DNA from: Calvatia gigantea
Taxonomy: Eukaryota; Basidiomycota; Agaricomycetes; Agaricales; Lycoperdaceae
Length of the DNA stretch: 64,000 nt
Direction: 5' to 3'
Assembly (NCBI GenBank): GCA_025093985.1
Contig: JACAAK010000003.1
Coordinates: 1,550,001 to 1,614,000 of the forward strand
Both the position numbers and the translations under genes were made by a program. Under the pieces are notes generated by a model that was given only the letters and a program-made list of their open reading frames with translations, was not told where the DNA came from and did no database searches. This document shows positions 35,145 to 46,575 of this stretch, in pieces (positions within the stretch are counted from its first letter, which is position 1; each line of letters begins with the position of its first letter).

Positions 35145-35622
35145 ATTAAGGTCTTTCACCTCTTTCTTCACCCAACTCTGGCCCTACGCCTCCTCTCACA
35201 GTGCACTGATGTGTGATCTTTTTTTACTCATTTGTTTTTTTGGCAGTTGACTCACCGTAATATTTTGCAATCTATTCCTGAGTGTACAAAGTAAATGATG
35301 ACCATGAACGTATGAGATATTTAATAAGCCGAAAGGGTAACGGTATATATACACAAGACTTTGAAAACTAAAGGCAATATGGCAGGGATGACATCTGTGA
35401 AGATAGCGTGGTCCATGAGAGGAAAACAAAGATCGCGGGGGGGAGGCGCGGGCATTGCAAAAACTGGAAAAAAACTGATTAGGTGAAGGCCCATAATATG
35501 TTCCAAGAGAGAAATTGTGCCAATGAGACAAACACAAAACAAGGTGAATAACTTCCGAAAAGTAATTAGGTACGTCAAGTGCAAGGGAACGGTTGGTTTT
35601 TGAGGAAAAAGAGGTAAGATAC
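35145..35622. other. convergent 3' ends of the OSH and coiled-coil genes
   Basis: The two genes run towards each other here, so this 478-base stretch holds both 3' UTRs. T-rich sequence follows the OSH stop on the plus strand. A 104- and a 158-codon minus ORF are out of frame with the coiled-coil gene and are not supported. Confidence 0.5.
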
Positions 35623-38600
35623 CTAGTCCCACCAACCATCCTCGCGCAACGTGGGTGCATTAGAAACAACACTCATCGCAGGTGAGGCTTGTCTTGTAGG
35701 GGCTTGACTCGATCGATACAACGGAATACTCTTAGGTGCTCCTCGTCCCAGGCTTGAGGGGTATCGTCCGGTAGGTGCGTGAACGCTACTCAGGGTAGGG
35801 TATTTCACCGGAGTTCCGCGAGGAGGTGCATGCATCGAGTCCCAAACTGAAGGTTGTTGGGGAGGTGTAGTACTTGTGGTGCTGGGTCCAACATAACTTG
35901 TCATTCTCCTTGTTGGTGTTGCTGAATGGTCGCCGTAGATGGTGCTTGTGCGGGAATCTGGCCGGGTGGGTGTGTAAATGTGGCCGTTGGTCGTGTTGCT
36001 ACGTTGGGTGGGTGCGAGAGTGGGGACAGGCGCCGGGGCGGAGGTACCAGCCTTCTTCTCAAGTTCGGTCTGTAGCGTGCGGACTTTGGCCTCGAGTGCA
36101 CTGATAGTTTCCCGCGCCCTGGTTTCACGGTCCTGTAAAACAAAGCAATTCATCAGTGTCCGGACTGGAGATAGAGCAGGAAGCATACGTTAGCCGCACG
36201 ATCCTCGGCCTCGCGTTCCTCAAGCTGCAGCTTGACGAGAGAATAATCTGCATCCAACTGTGCATGTATCTGTTCCGCCTGGTCTAGCTTGGTCTGTACC
36301 GCTTCCAATTGTCCTTCGGCCCCCTTTGCCCGATCCTCCCATTCGGTGACCCTGTGTTGAGTTTGAGAGAGATTTTGCCTCGCGGTGACAAGGTTCCTTT
36401 CATTCGCCATGAACTTGCTCTCGAGATCCTTGAAGCGTTTCTGCAGGTTGCCATGCTCGGCTTCTAACACTTTCGTTTGGTCACGGAAACGGCGGAGTTC
36501 TTGCAGTTCTTCGTTGTCAGCTTGTCCAATGAGGTTTGTTAACAAATCAATCTTCTCGGAAGCTTGACGCAGGTCATTCCAATGGCTTTGTTGTGACTCG
36601 AGTTCATCGTGTCGCCTCTGTAAGGCTTCAAAGGCACGCGCGGCAGCTTCTTTCTCTCGGTTTGCAACCTCTGATTGCATTTCCAATGTCGTGATCTTCC
36701 AGGGTAAATCGTAAATATTGCTTTCTTGGACATGTACACAAGGCGATACTCACCTTCGCCTCCAACGTCACCTTCGCATTTGCCATTTCCGCTTTAGATT
36801 TCTCAAGATTAGCGATCTGGTCCGTGTTCGCCTGACTGGTAACGTCGGCAGCCTGTAAGCGTGACAGAGCCTTAGACAGCGCCTCTTCGAGTTCTGCATT
36901 CCTGGTCTCGAGCACGGTCGTTTCGTTGGTTCTTGTCGCTGATACCTTCTCGAGATCCTTGACTTGCACACGCAACCGTTCGCGTTCGGCTTCAACTTCG
37001 GCAAACTTCTCGCTCAGGGCATCCTTCTCAACGCGAACCTGTCCGTGGGCACCGCGAGCTTTGGCAAGTTGAACTTGGAAGTCTGTATTCGCTTTGCGGA
37101 GATTCTCAATTTCCTTGTTGGCAGAGTCACGGGAATGAATGAGGTCAGATAGTGAGGTCTGGAGAGCGGTAGTGGCTGTATTGACAACCCCCGGTAGTGC
37201 TTGTACCTTGGCCAGGAAGTCCTTGTTCAACGAAAGAATCTCGTCGTTACGACCGGTGGCGTTCGTCTGACTCTCCGCCAAAGCGTTAACTAGTGCTTTG
37301 ATCTCCAAAACATCCCCATCTTTCTCCTTTGGCGCAAGCAAACTCTCCAACTTATATAGCACATCCTTCTGACTAGCAATGATACCCTCAAAGTCTCCAT
37401 TAAACTTAGCTGGCAACTTCTCGACGGCCTGAGTGACATGCTTCACACCAACATCCAACTCTTCCTGTTTGGCCTTCAAACCCTTGTGTGCCTCTACCAC
37501 GCCCTCAAGTATGCCAGGGACGACCTGTGAGGGCTCCAGCAACTGCGACATGGACTCATGGACCTTGGCTGCAATCGTTTCCACATTGAATGCCTTATCG
37601 CGTACGGCCAGTCTTGAATCGAGTCTTTCCACCACGAGATCCGCCACCTGCTCCTTAATCTCAAACGCATCGATGGGCGCAATGGCGCGTCGAACCTCGG
37701 TGATCAACTGCAATGTAATGGCATCGGTATCAACCCGGGGTGAATTCATCGAAGGGAGCAGTGGCAACAATGCCTCCATAATTAGACCGGCAGTCTCTCT
37801 CTTATCCGAAGCGAGGTCAATAAGCTGGGTTATATGGGGTTTGACGGCTTGCGTAAGTTGGGCCGTTAAGAAATCGTAGTCCAGAGGTTCCGTCCGAAGA
37901 GATGCAATTGTAGGCGTAAGGGCCGTAACGAGCTTATCGACGAGGGCATCTCGTTCCCGAGCAGGTGCAGCATGACTGATAACCTCTTGTCTCGCAGCCA
38001 TATCCGAAATGCTTTCTCGAATAGCGCTGATGACCTTGTTACCAACACCCTCCACAACGCCTTTGACATCCCGACCATGTCCATTTCCAGCACCAGTGGC
38101 CCCCAGTTCTTGCCTAACCAAAGCCAACAAGTCCTTCTGACCCTCTTTGACAACATCCTTAATCAGCTGGAAGTCCATCTCACCACGAGCATCCATCTGT
38201 GTATCCTCCAAGCTCCTGGCAGCAGATTCTTGCAACTGGGTACGGAACAACGAAATGACATCTGCAATCTGCGCCTCTGTCGACGGATCGAGGGCTTGCC
38301 CATTCTTTTTGGCACTCTGCGCGATCTCCTGACGAAGTTCGGTGAATTTGACATCAAGAATTTCCCCAACGACATGTTCAATGCGGTGCAACTCCATACG
38401 GCTAGTCAGATCCATAGGTGGAACAGACTCTTGTGAAACAGGCGAGAGGTTCCCGAGATTATCAGGTAACGAGGAGCGACGGCGAGAGTGGTGGTGGCTT
38501 GTACCAAAGACATCGTCGTCGGAAATAGACCCGCGCGTGTCCTTTGAACCACCCAATCGTCCCTGGGAACGACTATGCGCGATCTGTGGTACATCGTTAT

Positions 38601-41589
38601 CATCCATTGAGGGCCGTCGGACATGATCGTAGGTCTCGCGAGAACCCAACCTGGAACGGACTGACTTCCTGGTGCGATCCTCATTTGCTAATGCCTTGAA
38701 CAACCCAGCCGGGACTGTATTATTCGACGACATAGGATGTTTGAAATCTAAGGGAATGGGGGCGCGCTTCTTTGCGCTCGGAGGCGCGCTATACTCGGCC
38801 GCACCCTCGACGCCATCGCCCTTTGCTAGGGCAACATCTTGCAACGTAACCTCCTCCGGTGAAATAGCATCAGACTCCTTAACATGATCAGGAACGGAAG
38901 GAACAACGGGCAGTTGCGCCACAGCCGAGAAACCAGCGAATGTAAACGGCTCGGCGGAAGGATCGAGGATATTCTGAGTCTGCGCCCCAGAATATGACGT
39001 GGAGCGCCTGATATTCGCGCGAGGAGACTCAATGTTGCGAGGGAATTTGAAGGATGCCATGCTATCACCTTCCTCAAGTGACGCAGTTGATCCCCTCCGT
39101 TGTCTCTTTTCACGGCCTTGGGTAACGAAGGGTGAACCCTCTTCTTTGTTATCCCTCGGGGGCGGTGGAAGGGATTTGGGGAACTCGGAATGTGCAGCTG
39201 GCATTTGAGGCACGCCTGGTGGAGGGCGGAACGTAAATCCAGCTGGCTTAAATTCGGGGGCAGCGATATTGAGAGGTCTGTTACTGAGGGAAACGGCGCG
39301 AATGTGGGATGCAGGGGTTTCATCGGGGGTTTTGATAATTGGTGGGGATACCAACGGGCCACCGAACACGAACGGTTTCGCCAGTGGGTTGAGATTTTGT
39401 TTGCTGATTGAGGTCTGTTGATGATGTTGAGTACCAGGGTATACGAACTCGTCCGATGGTGTACGGGAACGGGCCCGTGCCGGGTCGTGAACAGAGTACT
39501 GAGCAGAACCGCTCCGCGAATGCGGGAGTACCTGCGACAATCGGGAGGGCGAGAAATAAACGGGGTCAACCCCAAGGTACGGTCCTGAGTGGCTCAGCAT
39601 GAGGTTCTCCTCGCTCGGGTTGGATATAAGGTCATTACCCTTGCTAGGCGAGCGGAAAACGGCCGTATTGTCCGGTGGACGAGGGAAGTTGGGGATCCTT
39701 CTCGGCTGGTCGAGATTCAGCTTTGCAGCACGACGGCGGAGACGACGTTCAACACGTTCACGACGAGCTCTCTCCTCATCTGAGGGATTGGACCACTCCC
39801 CAATACTCTATATATAGGGTCAATGGGTTGAAGTACAATGACATCACAGCCCAGGTGCGATCACTTACCTCTTCGCCATCAGAGGAATCCGTTCCAGTCC
39901 ATTCACCAACGGCATCACCATCGTCAGTGGCGATATGGCTCGGCTCTTTTTCAATTTGAACTTCTCTCGACATGTCTATACTTTCCTGTGTCCGTTCGTG
40001 CAACATGGATGGCGCAAGGTTGCTTCCCCCAAAAGAACCCAACGAAAGATGGGCCGACAGTTTTGAAGCATGCCTCGAGTGATGTTTACTCTGGAAAGGG
40101 GACGTTCGGTGGCCAGGAGTACGATGTGTTCTATCCTCATCATCGAGTTCCATATCCTGAGAGGCATCCTCTTCGAATTGGTCTTGCTTGCTCTCCCGAT
40201 CGGCTTGCTCTTCCTCTGGCTCTTCTTCCTCTGGGATATCCAGACCGAACCCTCGGACGAAATCTGGACGACCATCTGGTGGTTGTACGGCAGACAGCGG
40301 CGGTGGGGGCGCTGCAGGAGAAAGGCTCATTTCGAGCCGAACGGGTGGAAGACCTTCTAACACGTAAGGGGACGGAGGCTGAGGTTGATCATTGCCGAGT
40401 ATCGCATCATGGCCAAACGGATTTGACGATGCGCCTTCTTCATATGGAGATCGGAGATATGACGGTGCCAAAGACATGGTGTGAGCATGCCTGGGGGGAA
40501 TGAAGCCCGGGGTGGAGTGATGAGGGGAGGGAGATAAGCCGAAGGGTGGTTGAGGTGATGCAGCTAGGGAGTTCCTAGCAGAACCCTCTCTAGATCGCTG
40601 CAATTGGTTTAGTTTGTAGAGTAAGATATGTGGATCAGCTGGATTGGAGATCTGAAAGGTTGAATTAGCGCTGTAACGGGCACGTTTAGGGGACCAGGGG
40701 GGGGGGATATAATTACCGAGGCAGCTCGAGCATGAGGCGCATAGATATGAGGGACAGTACTTCCTGAACCGCGCTCTACACCCAATTTCTCCAGTTTTTC
40801 TTCCATGGCTTGCTGTCTCATATCGTCCCAAGCCGCCTGTCCATAAAATCAATGAGAAAACCAGATCTGAATAATAGGAGCATGACGGCATACTTTTCCA
40901 GGTAGGAACACGTCTACAACCTCGGGTGTCATCTGTCTCCATGCATCCGGAGGATAAGAGTCGCGTGTGATGAGCTCCACAGGCTCAACTTTTTGTTCCT
41001 CATCTTGAGGAAGAACGGGAGCGGGCGTCCTGGCCCATGATGGTCGCGTTGGTGGTTCATCAACCCCACCAGCTATAGTTTCCCTTGGAAGGTTCACTGT
41101 GACCTTTTTTGTCTTCCCCGGTGGCGCGGGACTGGTAGAAGCTCCTGGAGGAATGGGACTCAATTTACGCGCCGGACCACCTAATACTGCCTTGGGTGGG
41201 CCACCAATGCTAGGCTGTCTACGATTCCGATGTGGAAATGGAGGAAGCTGGCCAGGTGCCAAAACGAATGAGGGCCGCGAAAAGTGGCCACCAACGGGGG
41301 TCATGGGAAAACCGCCTGGAGGGTGCAATCCAGGTGGGGCCAAGTGAGCAAGACTTGCTGAACCTGGGTGATGCGATGGTCTGCCAGGAGCCTGAGGAGG
41401 GGGTGTTTTGAAAAAGGGCTGCATGGGTGTCTGCATCGCGTTGTTGTGAACAGGGAATGGAGGATGAAAACCCTGTTGCAACGCGGTCGGGAGTGCTGGT
41501 GAGAACATGCCAGAACCGCCAATTGGCTGTTGGGCATTGAGGGAGGGAGGTATATTGAGACGGGAGAGCTGATCCCGTGGCCTTTGCAT
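35623..41589 (-). CDS. large coiled-coil protein of unknown function (1889 residues)
   Basis: I do not recognise the family. Exons: 41589-40894, 40836-40717, 40651-39869, 39807-36754, 36695-36189, 36132-35623; all phase 0 and summing to 1890 codons. Residues 1-230 are Pro/Gly/His-rich; 230-530 are Pro-rich then strongly acidic (DIPEEEEPEEEQ); 530-900 are Ser/Pro-rich with basic patches such as RRERVERRLRRRA. From about 900 to 1720 the protein is helical, with long heptad-rich coiled coils (for example VRVEKDALSEKFAEVEAERE and KFMANERNLVTARQNLSQTQ). The last 150 residues are Pro/Thr/Ser-rich, with MSVVSNAPTLREDGWWD at the C-terminus. Such architecture suits a scaffold of the spindle pole, polarisome or nuclear pore, but that is inference. 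The start at 41589 follows a GA-poor leader and is divergent from the aminotransferase gene. Confidence 0.85.
40697..40706. repeat. poly-G tract, 10 bases, in an intron of the coiled-coil gene
   Basis: The run reads as poly-C in the transcript and lies within the intron at 40652-40716, close to its donor. Confidence 0.7.
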
Positions 41590-42361
41590 GGTATAAGGGT
41601 ATTAGAAGTACGACGTTAGAGTGGTCTTGGGAAAAGCCAGGCTCGTTGTCAAGCGGAAGCCGGGGCAGGTATCGTGTGGAGGCCCGGGTAACAGTCCGTG
41701 GGGGGGTATATAGGGCGGACGTCGAGGACGGGGAACAGAAGAAGAAGAAAAAGAAAAAAAAAAAAAAAGACGCAACAAACGTCGGCCACGACGCACGAAG
41801 AATAAAGAACAGGCCACACTTCTCACTGTGACTTAGCAGTAAATTCATTGCCACGTGCAAGGGATGATGATGGACCCTCAAAAAAGTTCTCACATTCCTC
41901 CCCATCACCACAGCACACTCACTGTAAAATTACACAGAAAAAGACTTATCCTTGACCCAGAACTTAGTCATGAGTGCATGATGTACTTCAACAACTCTAA
42001 TAAGTAAGTAAACAGAAATCTGTCCGACGAAAGTCGGAAAACTCGGCCATAATGTCACTGTATCTAACCGCCAAGTGCCGAGTAATGGACAATGCAGTTC
42101 CTGAACGAGTCAGACAAGGAACATCTTTGAAGCACCTTCTGTACATATTTATGCGCCTTGTCATTCTGTTGTGAGTCCGCCAACATTCCCCTCCGCTTCG
42201 CTCAATTTGAATTTCGCAAGCTCCGGTCTCGTTTCGGGTTCTTATCCGTGACCCCACGCGTTTCTTGACGTCACATCTCGTACTTGTCACGTCTGGCGTC
42301 AAAGATATTTGACTGACTCTGTCAAGAGATCCGACTCTCTTTCCACCTCTTTCTCCGGATC
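41590..42361. promoter_or_regulatory. shared upstream region of the coiled-coil and aminotransferase genes
   Basis: Both flanking starts point away from this region. It contains an A-rich run (about 41741-41769) close to the coiled-coil gene and a C/T-rich stretch just before the aminotransferase ATG. No known regulatory motif can be named, and no gene is seen. Confidence 0.5.
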
Positions 42362-44128
42362 ATGTCCCTCCCTCTTCATCGTCTCGCTCGCCGACCTCTT
42401 GGCCTCACCTCAGGCTCTGGATCGCTTGCGAGACCTTCCTGGGGTGCGTCGTACACCAGCGGACTCCGCTTCAAGAGTTCCCTCCTCGACATACCCGTTA
42501 CTAATGGCCGGACTGGAACCTCTGACATCGATGTACGCCCAGTCTAACAAATTCCACGGCTCTCACTTTCCTGACTTAAAACATGAAGCTTTCGCGACTC
42601 GAAATTATTCGGAATCAAAACCCGAAAACCCCGCCCCCGTCTTCCAAGCTCTTGTTCGGCCATACTTTCGTGAGTTGCACCTCGATCCAGATACTGTTAA
42701 TCGACTGACTTTGAACTGACTATAGACTGATCACATGCTAACAATTCCGTGGACCGTGGAGGCTGGTTGGGGTGCTCCCCGGATTGTGCCTTGTCAGTGT
42801 TTGCAGATTGATATATCACACTGGTTATTGAAACATCCCCCCTAGACGGACCCATCCCATTGGAACCAAGTTCGAGTGTTTTACACTATGCACAGACTAT
42901 CTTCGAAGGCATGAAAGCCTACCGGCAGGACAGCGGCAAGGTTACACTTTTTAGGCCTAATATGAATATGAAGCGCATGAATACCAGTGCTCATCGTATT
43001 GCGCTTCCCGTATGTTTTATGCCGTTTTTTAATTTGACCATTACCTCACTCCCTACCAGACTTTCAATGGCGATGCTCTCTTGGATTTGATTAAGCAGCT
43101 CATTCGACTCGATAAACATTGGATACCCACTGAGCCAGGACACAGTCTCTATATCCGCCCTACAATGAGTAAGAACTAGCAGTTTCTGGTCCCAATCATA
43201 TCCTGATGTATCCTTTAGTCGGAAACCAAAGAGCTATCGGGGTGAACCCTCCTAATGAAGCTTTGCTCTTTGTTATTTGCAGTCCTGTAGGACCCTACTA
43301 TCCCAAGGGTTTCAAACCAGTATCACTTCACGGCACAACAGAATACGTCCGCGCCGCCCCAGGCGGTACGTTGTCAATCTATCCTGTGAAACACAATATT
43401 TACCTTCTTGAAGGTACTGGCGCATACAAACTCGGGGTGAATTATGCTCCCGGTATCCTCCCTCAGAAAGCTGCAGCCACTCTTGGTTATGCCCAAAACC
43501 TATGGCTTCATGGTCCAGAGCACCACCTAACTGAGGTAAGCAACCACCTTTTGAGAACCCCATGGAAGTACTAAAATCCTCACCAAGGTTGGAACAATGA
43601 ACTTGTTTGTTGCTTTCAAACACGCCGATGGAAGTAAGTCAGAAAGTACATCTAATCACTATAAATACCAACGAATCCGCTTCAACCAGCTCATGAACTT
43701 GTGACCCCGCCCCTCGATGGTATGATCCTACCTGGTGTGACTCGTGACTCCGTCCTTGCGCTTGCTCGCGGTCATGCATCAGGTGCTGACCGTCTGAACC
43801 TTCCCGAAAAGCTCGTTGTTTCAGAGCGACCGGTCACAATGAAGGAGGTTCAAGCAGCAGTCAAGGATGGATCGCTCGTCGAACTCTTTGGAGCAGGTGC
43901 GTCCCTTTTTTCCCTACAAAATTTTAAACAGATTCCATTAAACATCTCTCCATCCTAGGCACCGCCGCTGTGATCAGCCCCGTAGATAAAATCGGTTACC
44001 TCGGAGAAGATATCATTATCCCAACGGGAGAAGACGGCATGGGCCCCATCTCAAGAGTCTTGTGGAAGGAATTAGTTGGTAGGCAGACCGGTGCTATTCC
44101 CAGCGACTGGAGTGTTGTTGTGGATTAA
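42362..44128 (+). CDS. BAT1: branched-chain amino acid aminotransferase, probably mitochondrial
   Basis: PLP enzyme that interconverts Leu/Ile/Val and their keto acids with glutamate. Exons: 42362-42532, 42589-42669, 42726-42792, 42846-43009, 43060-43168, 43219-43365, 43414-43535, 43588-43633, 43690-43896, 43959-44128; predicted 427 residues. The N-terminus ([15 protein letters not shown], then Ser/Arg/Gly-rich) looks like a mitochondrial presequence. Class IV aminotransferase motifs include [37 protein letters not shown] and [19 protein letters not shown], in which Lys252 is the expected PLP lysine, then [23 protein letters not shown] and VVSERPVTM. It ends shortly after [18 protein letters not shown] at the usual family length. 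All introns are GT-AG, 48-62 nt. Confidence 0.95.
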
Positions 44129-44725
44129 ACCTAACTGGTTATGCTTTGATGCCCTTGGTTTTTAAACCTTACTGGTACTTAATCTCTCACTTTTTCACCA
44201 TATCTGTCTCGTAGGTGTTAAATATCTTCAATGAATGGATTGCTGATCGGGTATGTTCAGTGAGGTAAACATATTATAGATTCAGCAAATAAACAAGCGA
44301 ACTATGAGCCAAATCCAGTTTCGCAACACCCTTGAAGTTTAATATGAGTCTCGAACACTGTCGTTTATGAAAACCACCTGAACACGAAGTTTCTATGTCA
44401 GCGTGTGCTACGTTTTTGTGCAACTGGTGAAGCTTGTCTGGGCTGTAATCAAGACGGCCATCACATCAATGCGGTGTGTCCCTTGCCAATTCAGGCAACT
44501 AGTATCCCTCAAAAAGGACAGAACAACAACAGAGGCTTTAAGTCTCTGTTATCTCCCTCTATTCATCATAGCAACTACATTCCTTCATTTCGGTGCTTAA
44601 TGACTGACTAGCTTTATTCAATCCCATTGGGTTCAACTATGATTTAAGACGGGGTTGCACGTCCCCGATCCCCATCTCCTTCCGCCACCTCTCATCCCCC
44701 AATTATTCTTTCATAACAGGCTGTT
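44129..44725. other. downstream region of the aminotransferase gene
   Basis: It contains the aminotransferase 3' UTR and, toward the right end, a C/T-rich stretch (about 44654-44712). Short ORFs (44403-44611) show no recognisable features. Confidence 0.4.
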
Positions 44726-45140
44726 ATGGAACCGTCAAAAGCGTCGAACTCAAACGCCACTCCCCAAATCTCCGTTTCCTCTTCCTATACTTTCGTCGAA
44801 TACACCTCCAAAAAAGTAACTAATGTCGCTGAATGTCAAACATGCATCCTAGACTCGCGTTCTGAACTTTGTCGGACGTCCTCTTATTGTACTTAACACC
44901 GCCAAAACCACGGTCGAACGATGTAGTCGTCTCACATCCATACGTCGAGCGCCTTCTTACAATGCGCTTTAGTAATGTCCAGGAAGCAAATTACTGTACA
45001 TGTTGACGGAGAACTCGGAGAACTCGAAGGTTTCGAAGAAGTAAGTTGCGCCTAGTCTATCCCGCTGCAATGAACTGGCACACTAGTCTAATATCCGGGC
45101 ATGTCGCGGCACCCCTTCTTGCAAGGTCGGCAATGTCTAA
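44726..45140 (+). CDS. possible small spliced gene, unknown function
   Basis: A tentative gene. An ATG at 44726 lies behind a pyrimidine-rich stretch, as in many fungal genes, and opens MEPSKASNSNATPQISVSSS. Downstream, splice-like pairs follow: GTAACT...CCTAG (44816-44852, only 37 nt) and GTAAGT...CACTAG near 45040-45086, the latter after a coding-like stretch (VHVDGELGELEGFEE). The pieces do not assemble into one convincing frame: the short first intron gives a 69-residue product ending at 44972, while the second stretch would need its own start at 44974. It resembles no family I know. Transcript data or a conserved homologue would be needed to keep it. Confidence 0.25.
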
Positions 45141-46575
45141 TGTGGACTTTTTAATCGCCAAAGTTTCCACCCAATTTCTGATCAACGTGTCCACTTGCGT
45201 AAATACTATGTAAGTACGTGAAAGGCGTTATTAACAAATAGACAGGCTCATAAAATGTTTACGATGTATGGGATCCCCCGGGATAGAGACGAGGTGGAGA
45301 GTGACAAATCTGGATTTCTCTTGTGTTTTGTCGAAATCTTTGTTTCCGGGTTATTTGATCTTGATGGAATGCCTGACTCTGCTTAGCGGGCACGTACATA
45401 ATATACGTGAAACTGTGCCGTGGGCGCGGATTGCGCGCTTTCCAGAGAGAGCTAAACGTGAAAGGGTAAGCAACATTGTTCTGTTTGGTATATCTTTAAA
45501 AACAAGCATAACGCGGAAAGGCGTTCCCAATTGGGGGTCACTCCGAAGAGAGATGACCCAAATCGAAAGAACAAGGCTTGTCCCGCACTGAGCCTGCAAA
45601 TTTGTTCACTTTGACTACTTACCCGAGTTGTTTGCTCGATGCGGGGCGGAAATCGTCTCAAAATAGCCTTCGTTCGGAAGGAAATCTCTTTTTCCAGTGG
45701 CCAAAGATTTCTACCCAACTCCGAGACTGACATCGCGCAACCAAACAGACGCCAGAGGCTGCCTCCCGCTCCAGCATGTCCGTTGAACATTGATCGTTGA
45801 ACCATGACGCCGAAACTCTTCCGCCCGCCCGCCCCTGTCCCCAGTCAACCCGGGAAGTTTCCTGTTGCATGGTTCCACCCTAAACTCCTTGGTCTTGACC
45901 CTTCCTTTATTTCACTCTGTGACGTATGAACATGGGAAATCCATTCAAACTCGTTCAATTTGATATTCAATGTTAAGCAGTTCTGGCCAGTTTACTTGGA
46001 TTTCCGATTCCAGTAGCAATGACTTGGAATTGTTCGAACCCCATTGATGACGTATACTCGTCCCCTCTGGTCCGTTACGAAAATCCGCCACTGACGTTCG
46101 AAGCACCTAGGGCTTGTATGGAAAGCTGGAGACCACCACCAGAGGCGATCGGATTCCGCCAGATTGCACAGGCAACGGCGCCCCGCGGTCAACAACACGT
46201 TGGGGCCGTTTCTAGGAAGAATGACAGCGGCAATCCCATTTTCTTGGAAACGGCAAGTCCATCGAAAAAGTTCCCGACTCTGCTTCTCTGCTGCTCAGGC
46301 CCCTCAGGCCCGTCTGACCTACTTATGTGGATCTCAAATCTGTCGAGTATCCAAATCTATTGGGCTTCTTTAAATAAACTAAAAAGGTCTCAGCAGGCAC
46401 CCCTGTGATTCCTCGCCTTCCCTTCGCTCATATAACGTGCCCCCCCCCTTGATAATCACTCGACTGGTACGAATAAGAATGTCCTTGAATCTCTTTCCGT
46501 CACTCGGTCCACGGGAAGCGCCCCCGTCATACATAAAGGGCACAGGGTGCTTCCCGGGATCCCACAAACGTGAAG
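45141..46575. other. 1.4 kb region upstream of the P450
   Basis: No gene is evident. ORFs of 60-130 codons occur on both strands but overlap and lack motifs. A 9-base C run lies at 46440-46448, and a CATACATAAAGG sequence about 45 bases before the P450 start could be a weak TATA-like element. The right part is the presumed P450 promoter. Confidence 0.4.

Noticed and set aside
46010..46060. GTTCGAACCCC sequence resembling a tRNA T-loop
   Set aside because: Flanking bases cannot form the T stem, and no anticodon or acceptor arm is found upstream.
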